Of a stretch of DNA of 64,000 bases, positions 10,647 to 22,379 are shown in pieces. Source of the stretch: Berberis thunbergii. Lineage: Eukaryota; Streptophyta; Magnoliopsida; Ranunculales; Berberidaceae. The notes beneath the pieces are model-generated. The model was not told where the DNA came from. It searched no databases and was given only the letters and a program-made list of their open reading frames with translations. The position numbers and the translations under genes were made by a program. Where the stretch lies: NCBI GenBank assembly GCA_003290165.1, contig QNQO01000601.1, positions 496,001 through 560,000 on the forward strand, written 5' to 3'. Position 1 is the stretch's first letter, and the number at the start of each line of letters is the position of its first letter.

Positions 10647-11443
10647 AAGCATTGAGACTATAAAAATTTAGGCTATTGGAATTAAATGTTACAACAGATA
10701 CTACAACCAGCCTCACTGATGGAGTTAAGATTTTTGTTGAAAGGGACGGGTGACGAGTCAAAGTTAATTAATAATAATATAATAATTATTTATTTTAATA
10801 CAATTTTTTTCATTTTGAAAATTATATAAATAACTATACAAACATAAATTGCTAACTAAAATTCCATTTAATCTAAGAAAATAAATCCAGTAAGCTACTT
10901 TATAAAAGCACAAAAGATAAATATATGAGGGACAAATCAAATTGGTATATAAAATTAAGGGGTAAAAATTAATTTCAAATGTAAAATTATATGTGAACAA
11001 AAATTGGATTATTTGTAATTTGCCACCTTTTATAAATCAACAATTCTAGGAAGCCAAGTTTAGGAGCGACTTTTGGACCAAGTTTTGGTTTTTTTTACAC
11101 TTCTACCCATTCTATAAATGGTGTTTGTAGCTGTGTGTTTAAAAAGAATTGTAAAAAGTGTTAAAAAAAAAAAAAAAAACCAAAATTTGGTTCAAAAGTG
11201 CCTCACTATTGCAATCTCCACCCAATACTAACAGTCATCGTGCATTGACTGTCAAAATGCTCATATTGATTACCAAAATGTCTTTCAAATGATAATCCAC
11301 ATATGAACCTTGATATACAAACATATCTTGAGGAAAATTTAATGGATCAAAATTTTCATGTATTTTCAAAAAAATCCTATGAATAAAATACAAAATTAGA
11401 CATCGAGATACAAATTCATCTCGAGAAAATATCAAAAAAAAAA
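10647..11443. repeat. Direct repeat copy 1 (carries part of a hAT element)
   Basis: Collinear with 13539-14198, roughly 85-90 percent alike by eye. It starts AAGCATT and ends at CAAATTCATCTCGAGAAAATAT. It includes a hAT left end (CACTGATGGAGTTAAG at 10714) and the host flank before it. It is about 140 bp longer than copy 2 because of an insertion at 11045-11195. Confidence 0.8.
11045..11195. mobile_element. Small ATTCTAG-type insertion in repeat copy 1
   Basis: Starts ATTCTAGGAAGCC and is absent from the otherwise collinear copy 2. The arms TTTTGGACCAAGTTTTGG and CCAAAATTTGGTTCAAAA are complementary. It resembles the element at 40623. Confidence 0.6.
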
Positions 11444-11446
11444 AAA

Positions 11447-13530
11447 TCTGGTTAGTGATAGGAACCTCCAAGAGGAGATGTGCAAAGATCTTGGATAGAA
11501 TGAGGAAAACTGGGATTAGTAGAGTCAGCAACATAATCCACAAGAATAATATCTGGTTTGACGCAACATCCTAGCCATATGTTGGTTTGATTCCTAGACA
11601 TGATTTGTTATATAAGAAAGCGCTTCATTTTAAGAAGGGTCGTTAGGTTCCCCCTCTAAGCAAATGAAGCCAATGAGGGGTTTTCCAAATTGGAAGATAC
11701 TCTTGGATTGAAAATGGAGCAAATTGAATTGGCGAGTTCGGTGGTGTTGAGGAAAGGAGAGGGCATTCCAAATGTTGTTGGCAAATAAGGCAAGATTTAT
11801 GTTCCTACAATAAAGAATATTGAGACCCCCAAGAATTTGGGGCAAACAAACTTGGTCCCAAGTACAAAGATGTTTGACCTTTCTGTCGCCCCATTGCAAC
11901 ATAAATCCCTAGCCATGTCGTCCAATTTTGTTGAGACGGTGCAAGGCAATAGAAAAGTTCTCATAGTGTAAATGGGGATTGAGTTGAGAACCGATTTTAT
12001 CATTACAGTGCGACCCACTTGAGAGAGGATTTTGGCTTTCTAAGAAGAAAATTTTGCATTAACTTTGTCAACAAGGAATTGGAAGTCCATAGCTTTCTTC
12101 TTAGAAAACATAAGGGGAGAGCCAATATATTTATCTTTAGGACTATAGCTCCTAGTGCCCAAGATCCTAGTAATCATTTTAGCATGTTTAGGGTGCACAT
12201 TAGAACTGTAATAGATAGAAGATTTGTCATAAATGACTCCTTGACCTGAAGCCAGGCAATACTGTTGTAGAATATCTTTAACTGAATGGGTTTTGGCTAT
12301 AGAGGCTCTGCAGAAAAGCATCAGATCATCCACATAGAAAAAATGATTGATTGACTGAGAATGTCTCCGGAGTTTCATACATTGATTCTGCTTTCTGTTT
12401 CAACCTTATAGATAAGGCGTGAGAGCACTTCTGCTACCAACATGAAAAGGTAAGGAGATAGGGAGTCGCCTTGGCGGATGCCCCTAGAAGGATTAATGGA
12501 AGGGAGGGAGAACCATTGAGAAGGATAAGTCGTGGAAACACATTGATTGATCATTTCAGTTCATCCTTCTACAAAACCAAGTTGCTTGAGCAATTAAGTC
12601 AAAAAATACCATTTGACCTGATCATAGGCTTTGGCCATATCGATTTTGATTGTCATCAAACCTTGTTTTTTTCTTTCGAAAATGATTCATCTAGTAGAAA
12701 GTTTCATGAGCAAGGCTTACATTATCCGCTATCAAGCGACCTCAAAGAAATGCTCTCTGGTTAGGAGAAATAATGTTATCGAGCAAAGGTTTGAGATGGT
12801 TGGCAAGAATTTCGGAGATCACTTTATAAATTACACTGCATATGTCTATAGGGAGAAATTTATTCGGCGAGATAGGATTGCCCACTTTAGGGATCAGAGC
12901 AATGAAGGTTTCATTCAACTTAGGATCTAACTGGTTGGAAGTGAAGAAATGCGTAACAACCTCTATGGCATTTGTTTTCACAATAACAGTAATATTGAAA
13001 GAAGAAAGCGTGAAAACCATCAGGGATAGGAGCTTTGTGGTTGCCCATCTCGAAAACAACCGCTTGGATATCCGCAGTAGTGGGAATAGCCAACAGTGCT
13101 GCATTATCCACCACCGAGATGATCGGTCTAAATAAGGCGTGAATCATCGGATTAGGAGTCAGATTAGAGGATTGAAAAATACTAGAGAATTAGTCATTGA
13201 TAGCAGCTCCAATAGTTTCCGATGTGGAATGCCGCACATTGTTGCCATCTTGAAGGCGAAGAATCAGGTTTTGTTTCCTCCGAAGCAAGAAAGTAAGGTG
13301 AAAGAATTTGGTATTCTTGTCACCGCTTCTAAGCCAGAAAGAATTGGACTTGTTACGCCAAAACATCTCCTCTTGAAGCTGAAGTTCAGAGAGAAACTCT
13401 TCCAGCAAGGAGATGGCTATGACATTGTCTTTCGAAGGAGGATCATTTTGGAGTTTATCATAGGAAGATATAGTAATAGAGATGCCCAGCTGAATGTTCT
13501 TAAAAGTCTTTCTTATTCCACCTAGTGAGG
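11447..13530 (-). pseudogene. LINE (L1-type) reverse transcriptase fragment
   Basis: Minus-strand frames give a broken ORF2. A pre-RT stretch (FWRNKSNSFWLRSGDKNTKFFHLTFLLRRK) at 13190-13408 is followed by GNHKAPxPDGFHAFFFQ, ALIPKVGNPISPNKFLPIDICSVIYKVI and the catalytic FFYVDDLMLFCRAS at 12280-12350. The region with GRTVMIKSVLNSIPIYTM runs on to about 11630. The family copies itself by target-primed reverse transcription. The endonuclease domain and 3' tail are missing, and both ends are cut by the direct repeats at 10647 and 13539. It is closely related in sequence to the LINE at 20185-25668. Confidence 0.85.
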
Positions 13531-13538
13531 CTGTAACT

Positions 13539-14198
13539 AAGCATTATGACTATACAAATCTAGGCTATTGGAATTAAATGATATAATAGATACTGCAACC
13601 AGCCTCAGTAACGAAGCTAAGATTTTTGTTGAAGGGGGCGAGTGATGAGTCAAAGTTAAGTAATGATAATATAATAATTATTTACTTTGATACAATTTTT
13701 TTATTTGAACAATACATAAATAACTATACAAAACACCAATTGCTAAACAAATTTTCATCTAATCTATGGGGAAAGAAAATGAATCCAACAAGCTACTTTA
13801 TAAGAACACAAAAGATAAATATATGGGGGGGACAAATCAAATTGGTATATAAAGTTAAGGGGTAAAAATTAATTTCAAATGTAAAATTATACGTGGACAA
13901 AACAATTAGGTTATTTGCGATGTGCCACCTATTATAAATAGCTAATTAGAGATTACTCCCATCATTAATAACTATTGCAATCTCCACCCAAGTCTAGCAG
14001 TCAACATACATTGACTGTTAAAAGACTCACATTGATTACCAAAATGCCTTTCAAATGATAACCCACAGATGAACCTCAATATACAAACATATCTTGCGGA
14101 AAAATTAAGGTATCAATTTTCATATATCTCCAGAAAAAATCCTATGAATAAAATACAAAATTAGACATCAAGATACAAATTCATCTTGAGAAAATATT
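13539..14198. repeat. Direct repeat copy 2
   Basis: Collinear with 10647-11443 in the same orientation. Its right part lies within hAT element C and continues past the repeat to that element's right end. Confidence 0.8.
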
Positions 14199-14404
14199 TT
14201 TTAGAAAAAACCTTCTTCCTCAAAGCAGACAACAGAGGCTGGGGTTGTTGGTGGTTGAATCAAGCAGAGAGGGAAGGAGAGAAAGACAGGAAGAGACGAG
14301 GGGTGAAACGACGTCGTCGACGTCACAAGGGTGGGCAAATCACAAATAACAATTTTTTTTTCTAAAGTCAGTGAGGCAAGTGCCCCAATGTAGCTCCATG
14401 CCAG
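13605..14404. mobile_element. Old non-autonomous hAT element C
   Basis: The ends CAGTAACGAAGCTA and the revcomp of TAGCTCCATGCCAG are diverged versions of the element A/B ends. The flanks ACCAGCCT (13597-13604) and ACCAGCTT (14405-14412) match at 7 of 8 bases, so they are probably an aged 8-bp duplication. Confidence 0.65.
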
Positions 14405-14431
14405 ACCAGCTTAGATTACAAGAGTTTAGGT

Positions 14432-15532
14432 CAGTGACGGAGCCAGGATTTTCGTTGAGGGGAGGCGGAGTGATGTCATGATTAATTAAATATGATAAAT
14501 ATAATATAAAGTCAAAAAAGGGTAGCAGCTTTGATGGTCATCCCAATCTCTCAATTTCACCTACTTTGTGTACTTGGTTATAATTTAATTTTGTTTTAGG
14601 AGAAAAATAAACAATGTCTAGCTTTTCATAAATCACAACTACTTTTTTCATGTGAAATGAAAGAGACATGGAAAAAGGGCTGGATGGGAATCATGAGTCT
14701 GCACTTATGTGCTAGATACTACATTGGCCACATATATGGATGGTTTTTAAAAGCAAATTCTGTACAGTGAAAGAGAACATCGACATTTCAATTCAAGAAA
14801 ATTCCTGATAAACAGATTACTGAAGCAGTATCGAGAACTGCCACACATAAATATTTTGCATGAGAAATACAATCAACAAAGCCAAATTAACTAAATTAAT
14901 TTCAATATTAGTAAAGTAAACTTACAATTTGTTTCGGATGCGAGAGCCACAGGGTCCTCACATGAAGGGAACTGCTTTCTGGCATGTGAATGAAGCAGCC
15001 CATTCTTTAAAGCTTTCAAAACCTTTTCACTGTGATTATAACATCTTTAGCCTTGCAAATTAAATAAATAAATAAACCCAATTACAATCACTCTTTCAAA
15101 ATGAAAACCATCAATTATTCTACCAAAGTAACAACAACATAACAAAGCTTCATTATCAAAATCATAGAAATACTAATAATTAAAAGAGGTTTATTAAACC
15201 CTTTTTCCCAACAACAAAAAAATCATACCCAATTCATCAGATCCAAATCCAACACTGACATGTTAAGAAAAAGAAAAAAAAATTGTATGTATTCATAAAA
15301 ATCAAACAAATAAGAAATAATTACCAGAGAAAGAGAAGAAGGAAGGAATGTATGTATGTATGCTAGCCGAATTTCAAACCACGCCACACCCCAGGGAATA
15401 GAGAGGGAATGGATAGAAAGAAAGAAGAGAGGTTTCAGGTTTGTTTGGTTGGTTGAGAGAGAGTAGAATAGAAGGTGAGGTCAAATGGCAACAAGAACAC
15501 AAGAATAAAAGGGATTTGGGGTATACATAAAA

Positions 15533-15574
<42 letters not shown>

Positions 15575-15617
15575 TCTCAAAAGTCAGTCCACTTGCCCCC
15601 ACGTGGCTCCGTGCCTG
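14432..15617. mobile_element. Non-autonomous hAT element B, TSD GTTTAGGT
   Basis: Begins CAGTGACGGAGCCAGG and ends CGTGGCTCCGTGCCTG. A perfect 8-bp duplication, GTTTAGGT, lies at 14424-14431 and 15618-15625. It is 1186 bp with no transposase. Near the right end it has poly(A), a (TA)n run at 15540-15573 and a TTGCCCCCACGTGG block shared with element A. Confidence 0.9.
15540..15573. repeat. (TA)n microsatellite
   Basis: About 16 TA dinucleotides following a poly(A) tract inside hAT element B. Confidence 0.9.
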
Positions 15618-15865
15618 GTTTAGGTGGTGGATTGCAAGTTCTTTAGAGTGAAATTTAAATTTGGACTATATAGTGCAAGTTTCCTTTAGGAACAGTGAAT
15701 GTGTGTGTATTTGTCTTGATTTTTGGAATGCCAAAATACCCTCCTAGCTCTTTGTCATATTTACAAGAAAAACCAATAAGTAGTCAACAGTGATCAGGGG
15801 TAATTTTGTGATTTTAAATGAAAACAACTATTATACGTACATGCCATTTACCCTCCCAAATTTAG

Positions 15866-16049
15866 ATTATTTACTATCAAAACTCGTCATTCTCAAATAT
15901 TGTTAATTATACCTAGCCCTAACATAATTTATTCAAACCCTTAATTATTCAAAATCCTTAATTATTTACTATCAAAACTCGTCATTCTCAAATATTGTTA
16001 ATTATACCTAGCCCTAACATAATTTATTCAAAACCCTTAATTATTTTTA
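15866..16049. repeat. Tandem duplication, about 95-bp unit
   Basis: Copy 1 (15866-15960) and copy 2 (15961-16049) share ATTATTTACTATCAAAACTC through CCTAGCCCTAACATAATTTA almost without change. Confidence 0.85.
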
Positions 16050-17036
16050 AAATTATATATAGGTCATTAAATTATAAATAATTATTTTGTTTAGAATTTC
16101 GATAAGACTTTTTATTTATTATTGAAAGGTTATAATAAAATTTAAAATAAAAATATTTAATATTTACACACGTAGAACGCATCAAGACCCGAGTTTGTTG
16201 TAAACATTGTGTAAACTTGAATGAAACAGACTCCTCTTTCGTCCTCGGTATTTAAACAATGCTGGGACACACTATGTTTAGTTATACAATGAACATCAGA
16301 ATATGGCAAAAACCCAAATCTTAAAAACACAATTTTTTTTATAGCAAAGAATCCTTGAATGAATGTCACAGCCGAGAAGTGTAACCAAATAGAGTTTTTT
16401 GGTTATTTACGTTTCAATTAACATCAAACTCGAGCCGAATTCTATCTTCCTTTCGTGTTATCATCATTCCATCCACTTGTTCTATCTCATCCAAGTCCTT
16501 CACATCCCCTCTTTCATACTCTTTTTTCTTCTCTTGTGCGGGCTCCTTGATTTCTATTTGTTGATTTATTGCTTCTCCTTAAGTTTGTTGTTTTTGCAGG
16601 TCTCTGGCGAAGTGCATATCCTTTTTTCCTTCTCTTCTTGTATTTCTCCCCTCATAGCCATACACCCGGTACCACCTTCATCCTTTGAGTTTGATCCATC
16701 CTTATTCCATCCCCATGACTACTCACTCATATCATATACCGCATACCAATACCAACGTATTACCAAGACTCGTTTACAAACCACCTTCTTCCCACTCTCT
16801 GCACCCATCTCATTCTTTTACCAGCTCTGCTTTCAACTATGGAGGTGCTCATACATTTTCCAGGAACATGATTGCTACATCTTCTTACTAATGGATTCTA
16901 TAGGTATGCGTATTACCTCAATCCCAAACCCAATAAGAGATACACCACCCCCTCCATATCCATGCCACTCCATTTGAAACTACCACTCACACCTTATCCA
17001 CCACCAACAAATCCCTCCTACAAGCAATGATCTAGT
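16050..17036 (+). other. Low-complexity stretch with weak open frames
   Basis: Plus-strand frames here (16399-16977 and 16685-16891) are long but rich in S, P, H, Y and F from a C/T-rich strand. Neither matches a known family. The sequence resumes after the LTR-type element (17042-20179) at 20185, so both sides were once contiguous. They may be the 5' part of the LINE that follows. Confidence 0.25.
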
Positions 17037-18918
17037 ATTACTGTCACGCCCCAATTTTCGAGAAAAACAAAATTCTTAAATCCACGTAGGATTATCCGTT
17101 TCCTCAAAACTCGGGACGTGAAATTCAATAACAACAGAGACATTTAGCAGCAAAGACAAAGTATATTTTAGAAAATAGGAACAAACTAAAATTTTTAACA
17201 AAAGTCTAACCAGGAAAAGCTGACGTCACTAACCCAACTAACAGAACTCCCGTAACGCTGCTCAAAAGTCTCTAAACCTGGAAAGCTAATCGGCTACATT
17301 CCCAAAAGAATGTACCCAAGAAGCAAAAGCTCACTTGGGTCAGCAATAAAGGTGGTGTGAGAAATCTTCACTCCAAAATCAATAAAAATCGCACGTGATA
17401 AACATCAAGCAAAACACAAACAACAAACCATCACACCAATAGGTAGTTCCTCAACGAGGCAAAGGTGTGATGCAAGAAAACACAGTTCCAAAAACTTAGT
17501 TCCTCATCGAGGCAATCATATCATCATCTTAACAAGTAAATAGGCATTTACCTGTACTTACCCTATAGGAGTTGACTATGGCAAGTCGGACCTGCAGAAA
17601 TATTAGTGGACTTGCCATCCTGCATAAAAATGATTAGAAACAATGCAACGTCATTTATTATTATTATTTTTTAATTAGGTTCATCTTTTTAACGGATTGA
17701 TCACTTAGACGATACCACATTCGCACCACCTCCGTGCCGAACATACATGCCCGTATGCCTCTCTCATATAAAGGAGGACTACTCCGTCATCCATGCCCAA
17801 GTGGGGACATCACATACAGACATGCATCGCGGATACCCCTAACTATATGAGTATCAAAAGCCACCATTGGGCTATCAATGTGCATAAACTCACGTCACAT
17901 TTTTTACGGATAAATATCAAAGCCTATTTTAGGCATACAATCCACCACATTTTCGCAAGACTAACCCGAAGGTTATTTTAGTTTCTCTAGTAAGAAATGG
18001 GTGCCCCAACTCCGAAAGACGACCCGCAGGTCATTTAGTTTCTCTAGTAAGAGAGGGGAAATAATAAACCAAAGAGATGTGGTAGTTCTAAGTGATACAA
18101 GTCCAAGTGGTTTATATTTTCAGAAATCAAGGTTTACCAATATCATTTATTTTTGATAATTCAGAATTCATCCACGATGACATTTTGTCATTCGTAAATT
18201 GATTCACAATCTATCCACCCACATTTTTGGGGAAAGCATATCATATGCATTAATCATGCTATGTAACAATATGGCAATCAAGCCACTCTTTAATTCAAAT
18301 ATCCAAATTTTTCATAATGCATAAACAAGTCAATACATACAAATCTCCAAATTTATCACAATGCATTAATATTCATCAACCATTCAAACACTAACCAAAC
18401 AAAGTCACACCCAATCCATAAAATGGTAAACATGGGTGACCCCAAACATGAACAAAATAAACAAGAAAGCAAACTCATTCTCACAGACAAAACCCATTCT
18501 ATTTTGTAAATTGGGAATATTTTATTTTCAAGAACAACATGAACCAGCCACCCAATCAACAAATCAAACAATCCAACAGATTATCTAAAAAGGGTACTAT
18601 TTAATATATACTCTACTCATCAAAAGACAACAAGTAGAACAAGAAACAAGTAACACAGCATAGGCAAACTGATAGAAAAGGACTCAAAGTAGAAGAGAAA
18701 GAAATGAAGAAACTCACCGAAATTTCCCGAATAGCAACCGCTACTGCTGCTTCCACAACCACTCCCCGGGTGATCTTTCCTAGAATCATTCACCCCCATA
18801 GACTTCCTCCATGTGTTGCAAGCTTCCCAGCAACTTTGCATCAGAGTTATGCATTTAGTATAACAAATCAGTAGGACCAACACCACTCCCACTAGTACCA
18901 TCATGTCGCCTTATTTGA

Positions 18919-19269
18919 TCATTCGCAGAGAACCCCATTATCCCCAAATAAAGCTAAGGATGAAGAGAAACCCTCTGAACTATAATATTCTTCACAAGGC
19001 TCAAAAGCCAAGCATGAAGTCATTAGACCTTGAAAACTAGATCCACAAAAGGCAGAAATGAATCCAGTTGGGAACCCATCCATACAATCTCTCCCTTTTC
19101 CCCCACATTTCGAGACAACCCCTCTCCTTCTCCTAACCCACCTACTCAATATCTTCTGTGACGAGTCAGACAGAGATGATATCAAAAAGGTTTGTTTCTC
19201 ACTGGGAACAGACATGCACGCAGCGACAAGCCATGTACAGAGAGGAGAAGTCACTGAATAGGCAGCCAT
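18919..19269 (-). CDS. Gene-like exon inside the LTR-type element
   Basis: A 116-residue minus-strand frame starts MAAYSVTSPLCTWLVAACMS. It has serine-rich (SSLSDSSQKIL) and basic (RWVRRRRG) stretches and a non-repetitive C-terminal half (SCLAFEPCEEYYSSEGFSSS). Its N-terminus could be a transit or signal sequence. The composition looks like real protein, but no family is recognised. A second minus-strand frame (18620-18904) lies next to it with hydrophobic segments. It may be captured host sequence. Confidence 0.3.
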   Translation of the reverse strand: MAAYSVTSPLCTWLVAACMSVPSEKQTFLISSLSDSSQKILSRWVRRRRGVVSKCGGKGRDCMDGFPTGFISAFCGSSFQGLMTSCLAFEPCEEYYSSEGFSSSLALFGDNGVLCE

Positions 19270-19331
19270 TGTAGAAACTGATGAGTACCCAGAGAAGAAA
19301 TCGAAAACTCAAGAGTTTTAGTTAGAATGGG

Positions 19332-19810
19332 GTGAGGAGGTATGAGTTTGTATGCGCTGTTCGAGGCAGAGAAGGTCGTACTATTGAATCTGAGCAATAC
19401 CCACAGTTGAAATCGATGCTCTTATCGATCTCAGAGACTCAATCACGGTCTCTACCTCGATCTCGTTCCCTGTCTCGACTCATTTCACGGTCCATTTCTC
19501 TATCATCACGATGCCTTCTCTCAGGGGCATCATGATGATCATAAGAGAAGTCTTTCTGCCTTGGCATCTCTCTATCATACCCTGAATCTCAATCTCTATA
19601 TTTTCTTTCAGGAGGAGGAGCACCAGACCAATCCCGTTCTGAACCCCTATCTTTTTCCTTTGCTGAGCTCGGCCAAGGTCCTCTATCATTCTCGTCTCCA
19701 TACTGATGATCTGATTCTATTAGTTCAGCAACCTCATCCAACTTCTTTTCACGATCTCGCAACGATGATTTTGCTTGGATGAATTTTTCATTTCCAGAGT
19801 TCATATAACT
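19332..19810 (-). pseudogene. RS/RE-dipeptide-rich gene fragment
   Basis: Adjoining minus-strand frames encode a charged N-terminal part ([25 protein letters not shown]) followed by arginine, aspartate and glutamate dipeptides (DREMDREMSRDRERDRGRDRD). This is the composition of RS/RD-domain splicing or RNA-binding proteins. The frame is interrupted in at least two places and no complete domain is seen. It probably represents captured exon sequence; the donor gene is not identified. Confidence 0.4.
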
Positions 19811-20184
19811 CAGTACTTAGATCCCTGTAGGCTAAGCACAGTGAACGTAAACCAACACATCCAAACTGTTCTAAATGCTCCCTTGTAATACAAAACAAGT
19901 CTCCCAACCTTCCGTGCAGATTCAGCTTCCATCGAAGAAGAAAACATAGAGGAAAAGATGAAGGAAGAATGAGAAAAGAAGAAGGAATGAGAAAGAAAAG
20001 ATGGTCTTCTCTTTATAGGGTGGGTGGCTATTCGTTCCCACTGAACTTTTAAAAACACCCACCTTCTAAACTCACCAAATAAAATCATAATTTCAAAATT
20101 CACATTCAATTAAATGTAACCCTATTTTATTTATTTAAAAATAAAATAAATTATCTTTATGAAATTTAAGAGTGTTACAATTAC

Positions 20185-21360
20185 CATTCCACACCACAAA
20201 AATAATCATTCAACCCATGAAAAGTACTCACAAGGTTCAATTTCTTTTATATCTCATGAAGGTTCAATTGGCTATGAAAGATTGCCAGCTATTCCCCGGT
20301 GACACCTATCACGAACTCACCTCCCCCCAAGGGCTGGCTTCCGGTTGCGAGACGGAGGGAATCCTCCTTTACTTCAAAGAACGTCCCAACATATATCCAA
20401 GGTTTGAGAGACGATGGGGAGTTGTGGCATCAAGTTCTTGCCGGCATGAAAGGCGGCTCAACGCCCTCTCTCGCTAACCATTGAGATGGCCGGATCCCCC
20501 TACTCATCTTTGCGGATTATAGTAACCATTGAGGTGGATGGAGTTCAAACTCAAATCTCGGCCGAATCTCATTGCTCTTTTATCAGTCGCGGCCGTCGAA
20601 TCTCAATGACCTCTCTCACAGCTCAAATCAAAGATTTACACACTGTTAAAGTAGTTTATCTCAGACCCTTTTGGTCTGAATCTTTTGGATCTACTGGCCG
20701 GATCTTCGGTGACTTTTCTTTGACGGAGACAGTTGGAAATCAAAGTATCAAAACCTCAACCCCATTGACCTTTGCTTTGGCAGCTGTTCAGAAAAGAGTA
20801 AAGACAGTGAATAACAAAGTTGCCTTCTATCTTCTGCTACTGGCAGTAATGTTTGCTTCCAATATCCACTTAACGGCTGATGTTTACGCCATTTTGGCGG
20901 TTGATGTTATATTTTGCCCACTTAATGGTCAATGGTATCTACTGTTTCTTGTCGTCAATTTTAACGGTTGATGATTACGCCGTTTGGACGGAGAGTGATA
21001 ATGACTCAAACACTTAAAGTTGGTTAACGGACAAGTTGATTGTCGTTATAATGTATACACCAAAGGCAATCAAGACAACTTTGAAGGTTAATTTGCCGTC
21101 AACTTTGGTGGCAGTTGGAACCGTCATTTTGACGGAGATCAAGCATGAGATTAACACCGTTAAATTGACGGCAACTGACTTAATTGGCCGTCAGTTTTGC
21201 TTTAGTTCATGCTTCAGTGGTGGCGAGAGTACTTCAACGGTAGCATCTCTTATTGGTTTCTCAGAGACATCAGTTATTATCCTCGTTATGATCACAATCT
21301 CTTCTGAGACTGCTCAGGTTCTGGCGACCGCCGCAGAAGGGTCGCCCAAGTTCTCATGAT
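20185..21360 (+). pseudogene. Possible LINE ORF1 or leader region
   Basis: Three overlapping frames of about 100-160 residues are present, none with a recognisable domain. The stretch 20860-21190 contains diverged copies of a roughly 40-bp motif around TACGCCxTTTxGGCGG and GCCGTCAA. Its assignment rests on position upstream of the ORF2 homology only. Confidence 0.25.
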
Positions 21361-21369
21361 TTGCTTTTG

Positions 21370-22290
21370 AAACGCTAGGGACATCGTATCTGCCAAAACG
21401 TTCCAAAATCTAAAGACCATGTCCCATTAGTCCAATCTAGATATCATTTTTTGTTTTAGAAACCAAAGCATCCTCAACTTCCATGGACCACTTACGCTGG
21501 AGACTCGACTTCAAACATGGAGTCTCAGTTGTAGCTAATGGTTTTAGGTGGCATTGCACTATTTTGAAAAGAAGGTATTCATTTCACCATCCTTTCATCT
21601 TGTAAATATTATTTTAATTGTATTTTAGATGATTATTGTACTTTATCTACTTGGTCAATTATTTTTGCTTATGGTAAACCAAATCCCTCTCTCCGAAAAC
21701 AGTTTTGGGATACTATGTCTACCATGTATCTGTACTAATTTTTTTCGGGTATTCTTATTGGGGATGTTAATGTCATTCTTAGACCTAAAGACAAAATGGA
21801 GGGGAACTAGCCTACTCTATCTTCCTTGAACCATCTTTGAACTTTCACTAATACCCATGCCCTTTAGACTTTCCGCTTAATGGCTCCCAATTCACCTGAA
21901 ACAACAAACGAAAATACAGAAATGGTATCAATCCTAAGCTTGACCGAGTACTTGTGACTACTGATTGGATGCACCTTTTTCCCTTTATTACTGCACGTAC
22001 AATTCACACCTCTACTTCAAACTAAATAGTCATTTCTCTTCAGCTTGTTGCGAATATAAATAGGGGTCTCAAACCATTTAAATATTTTCACATGTGGACT
22101 AGAGACCGCCATTGTAGGAAGCTTGTGACTTCTTCTTAGGCTCCTAAAAGACATACCAGTTTGGATAATAACTTTCATCTTAAAACCAAAAAATTGAGTT
22201 ATTGTCTTAATCGATGGAACAATTCTGATTTCAAAAACATTCAACTCTCCATTTTGGAAACTCAAAAGGCTCTGAACAAACTTTAAAATG
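21370..22290 (+). pseudogene. LINE endonuclease-like domain
   Basis: Broken plus-strand frames resemble the AP-endonuclease (EEP) domain of plant LINEs, with GDVNVILRPKDK near 21755-21795 and LDRVLVTTDWMHLFP near 21940-21985 followed by TIHTST. This domain nicks target DNA. Multiple stops interrupt it. Confidence 0.6.
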
Positions 22291-22379
22291 AGCCCCCTCT
22301 AAGGACCATGCTTTGGCAATTTCTATGTTGGAAGATAGACTTTCAGAACTTTTTGTACGAGTGACTCAGAAACAGAGAT

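Larger units (their letters stand above)
17042..20179. mobile_element. LTR-type element (solo LTR or non-autonomous), TSD ATTAC
   Basis: Starts TGTCACGCCCC and ends GAGTGTTACA (revcomp TGTAACACTC), the TG...CA ends usual for plant Ty3/gypsy LTRs. A perfect 5-bp duplication, ATTAC, lies at 17037-17041 and 20180-20184. The 3138-bp span shows no gag or pol and no clear internal second LTR, so it is most simply a solo LTR. Its right part, however, contains minus-strand gene-like frames (18919-19269, 19332-19810) unlike LTR sequence, so a chimeric non-autonomous element is possible. Confidence 0.8.

Noticed and set aside
10647..14198. Interpretation of the direct repeats as LTRs of one retrotransposon
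   Set aside because: The repeats contain half a hAT element plus host flank, lack TG...CA ends, PBS and TSD, and enclose LINE rather than LTR-type pol.
17042..20179. Complete LTR retrotransposon with two LTRs
   Set aside because: No second copy of either end was found inside and no gag or pol was recognised.
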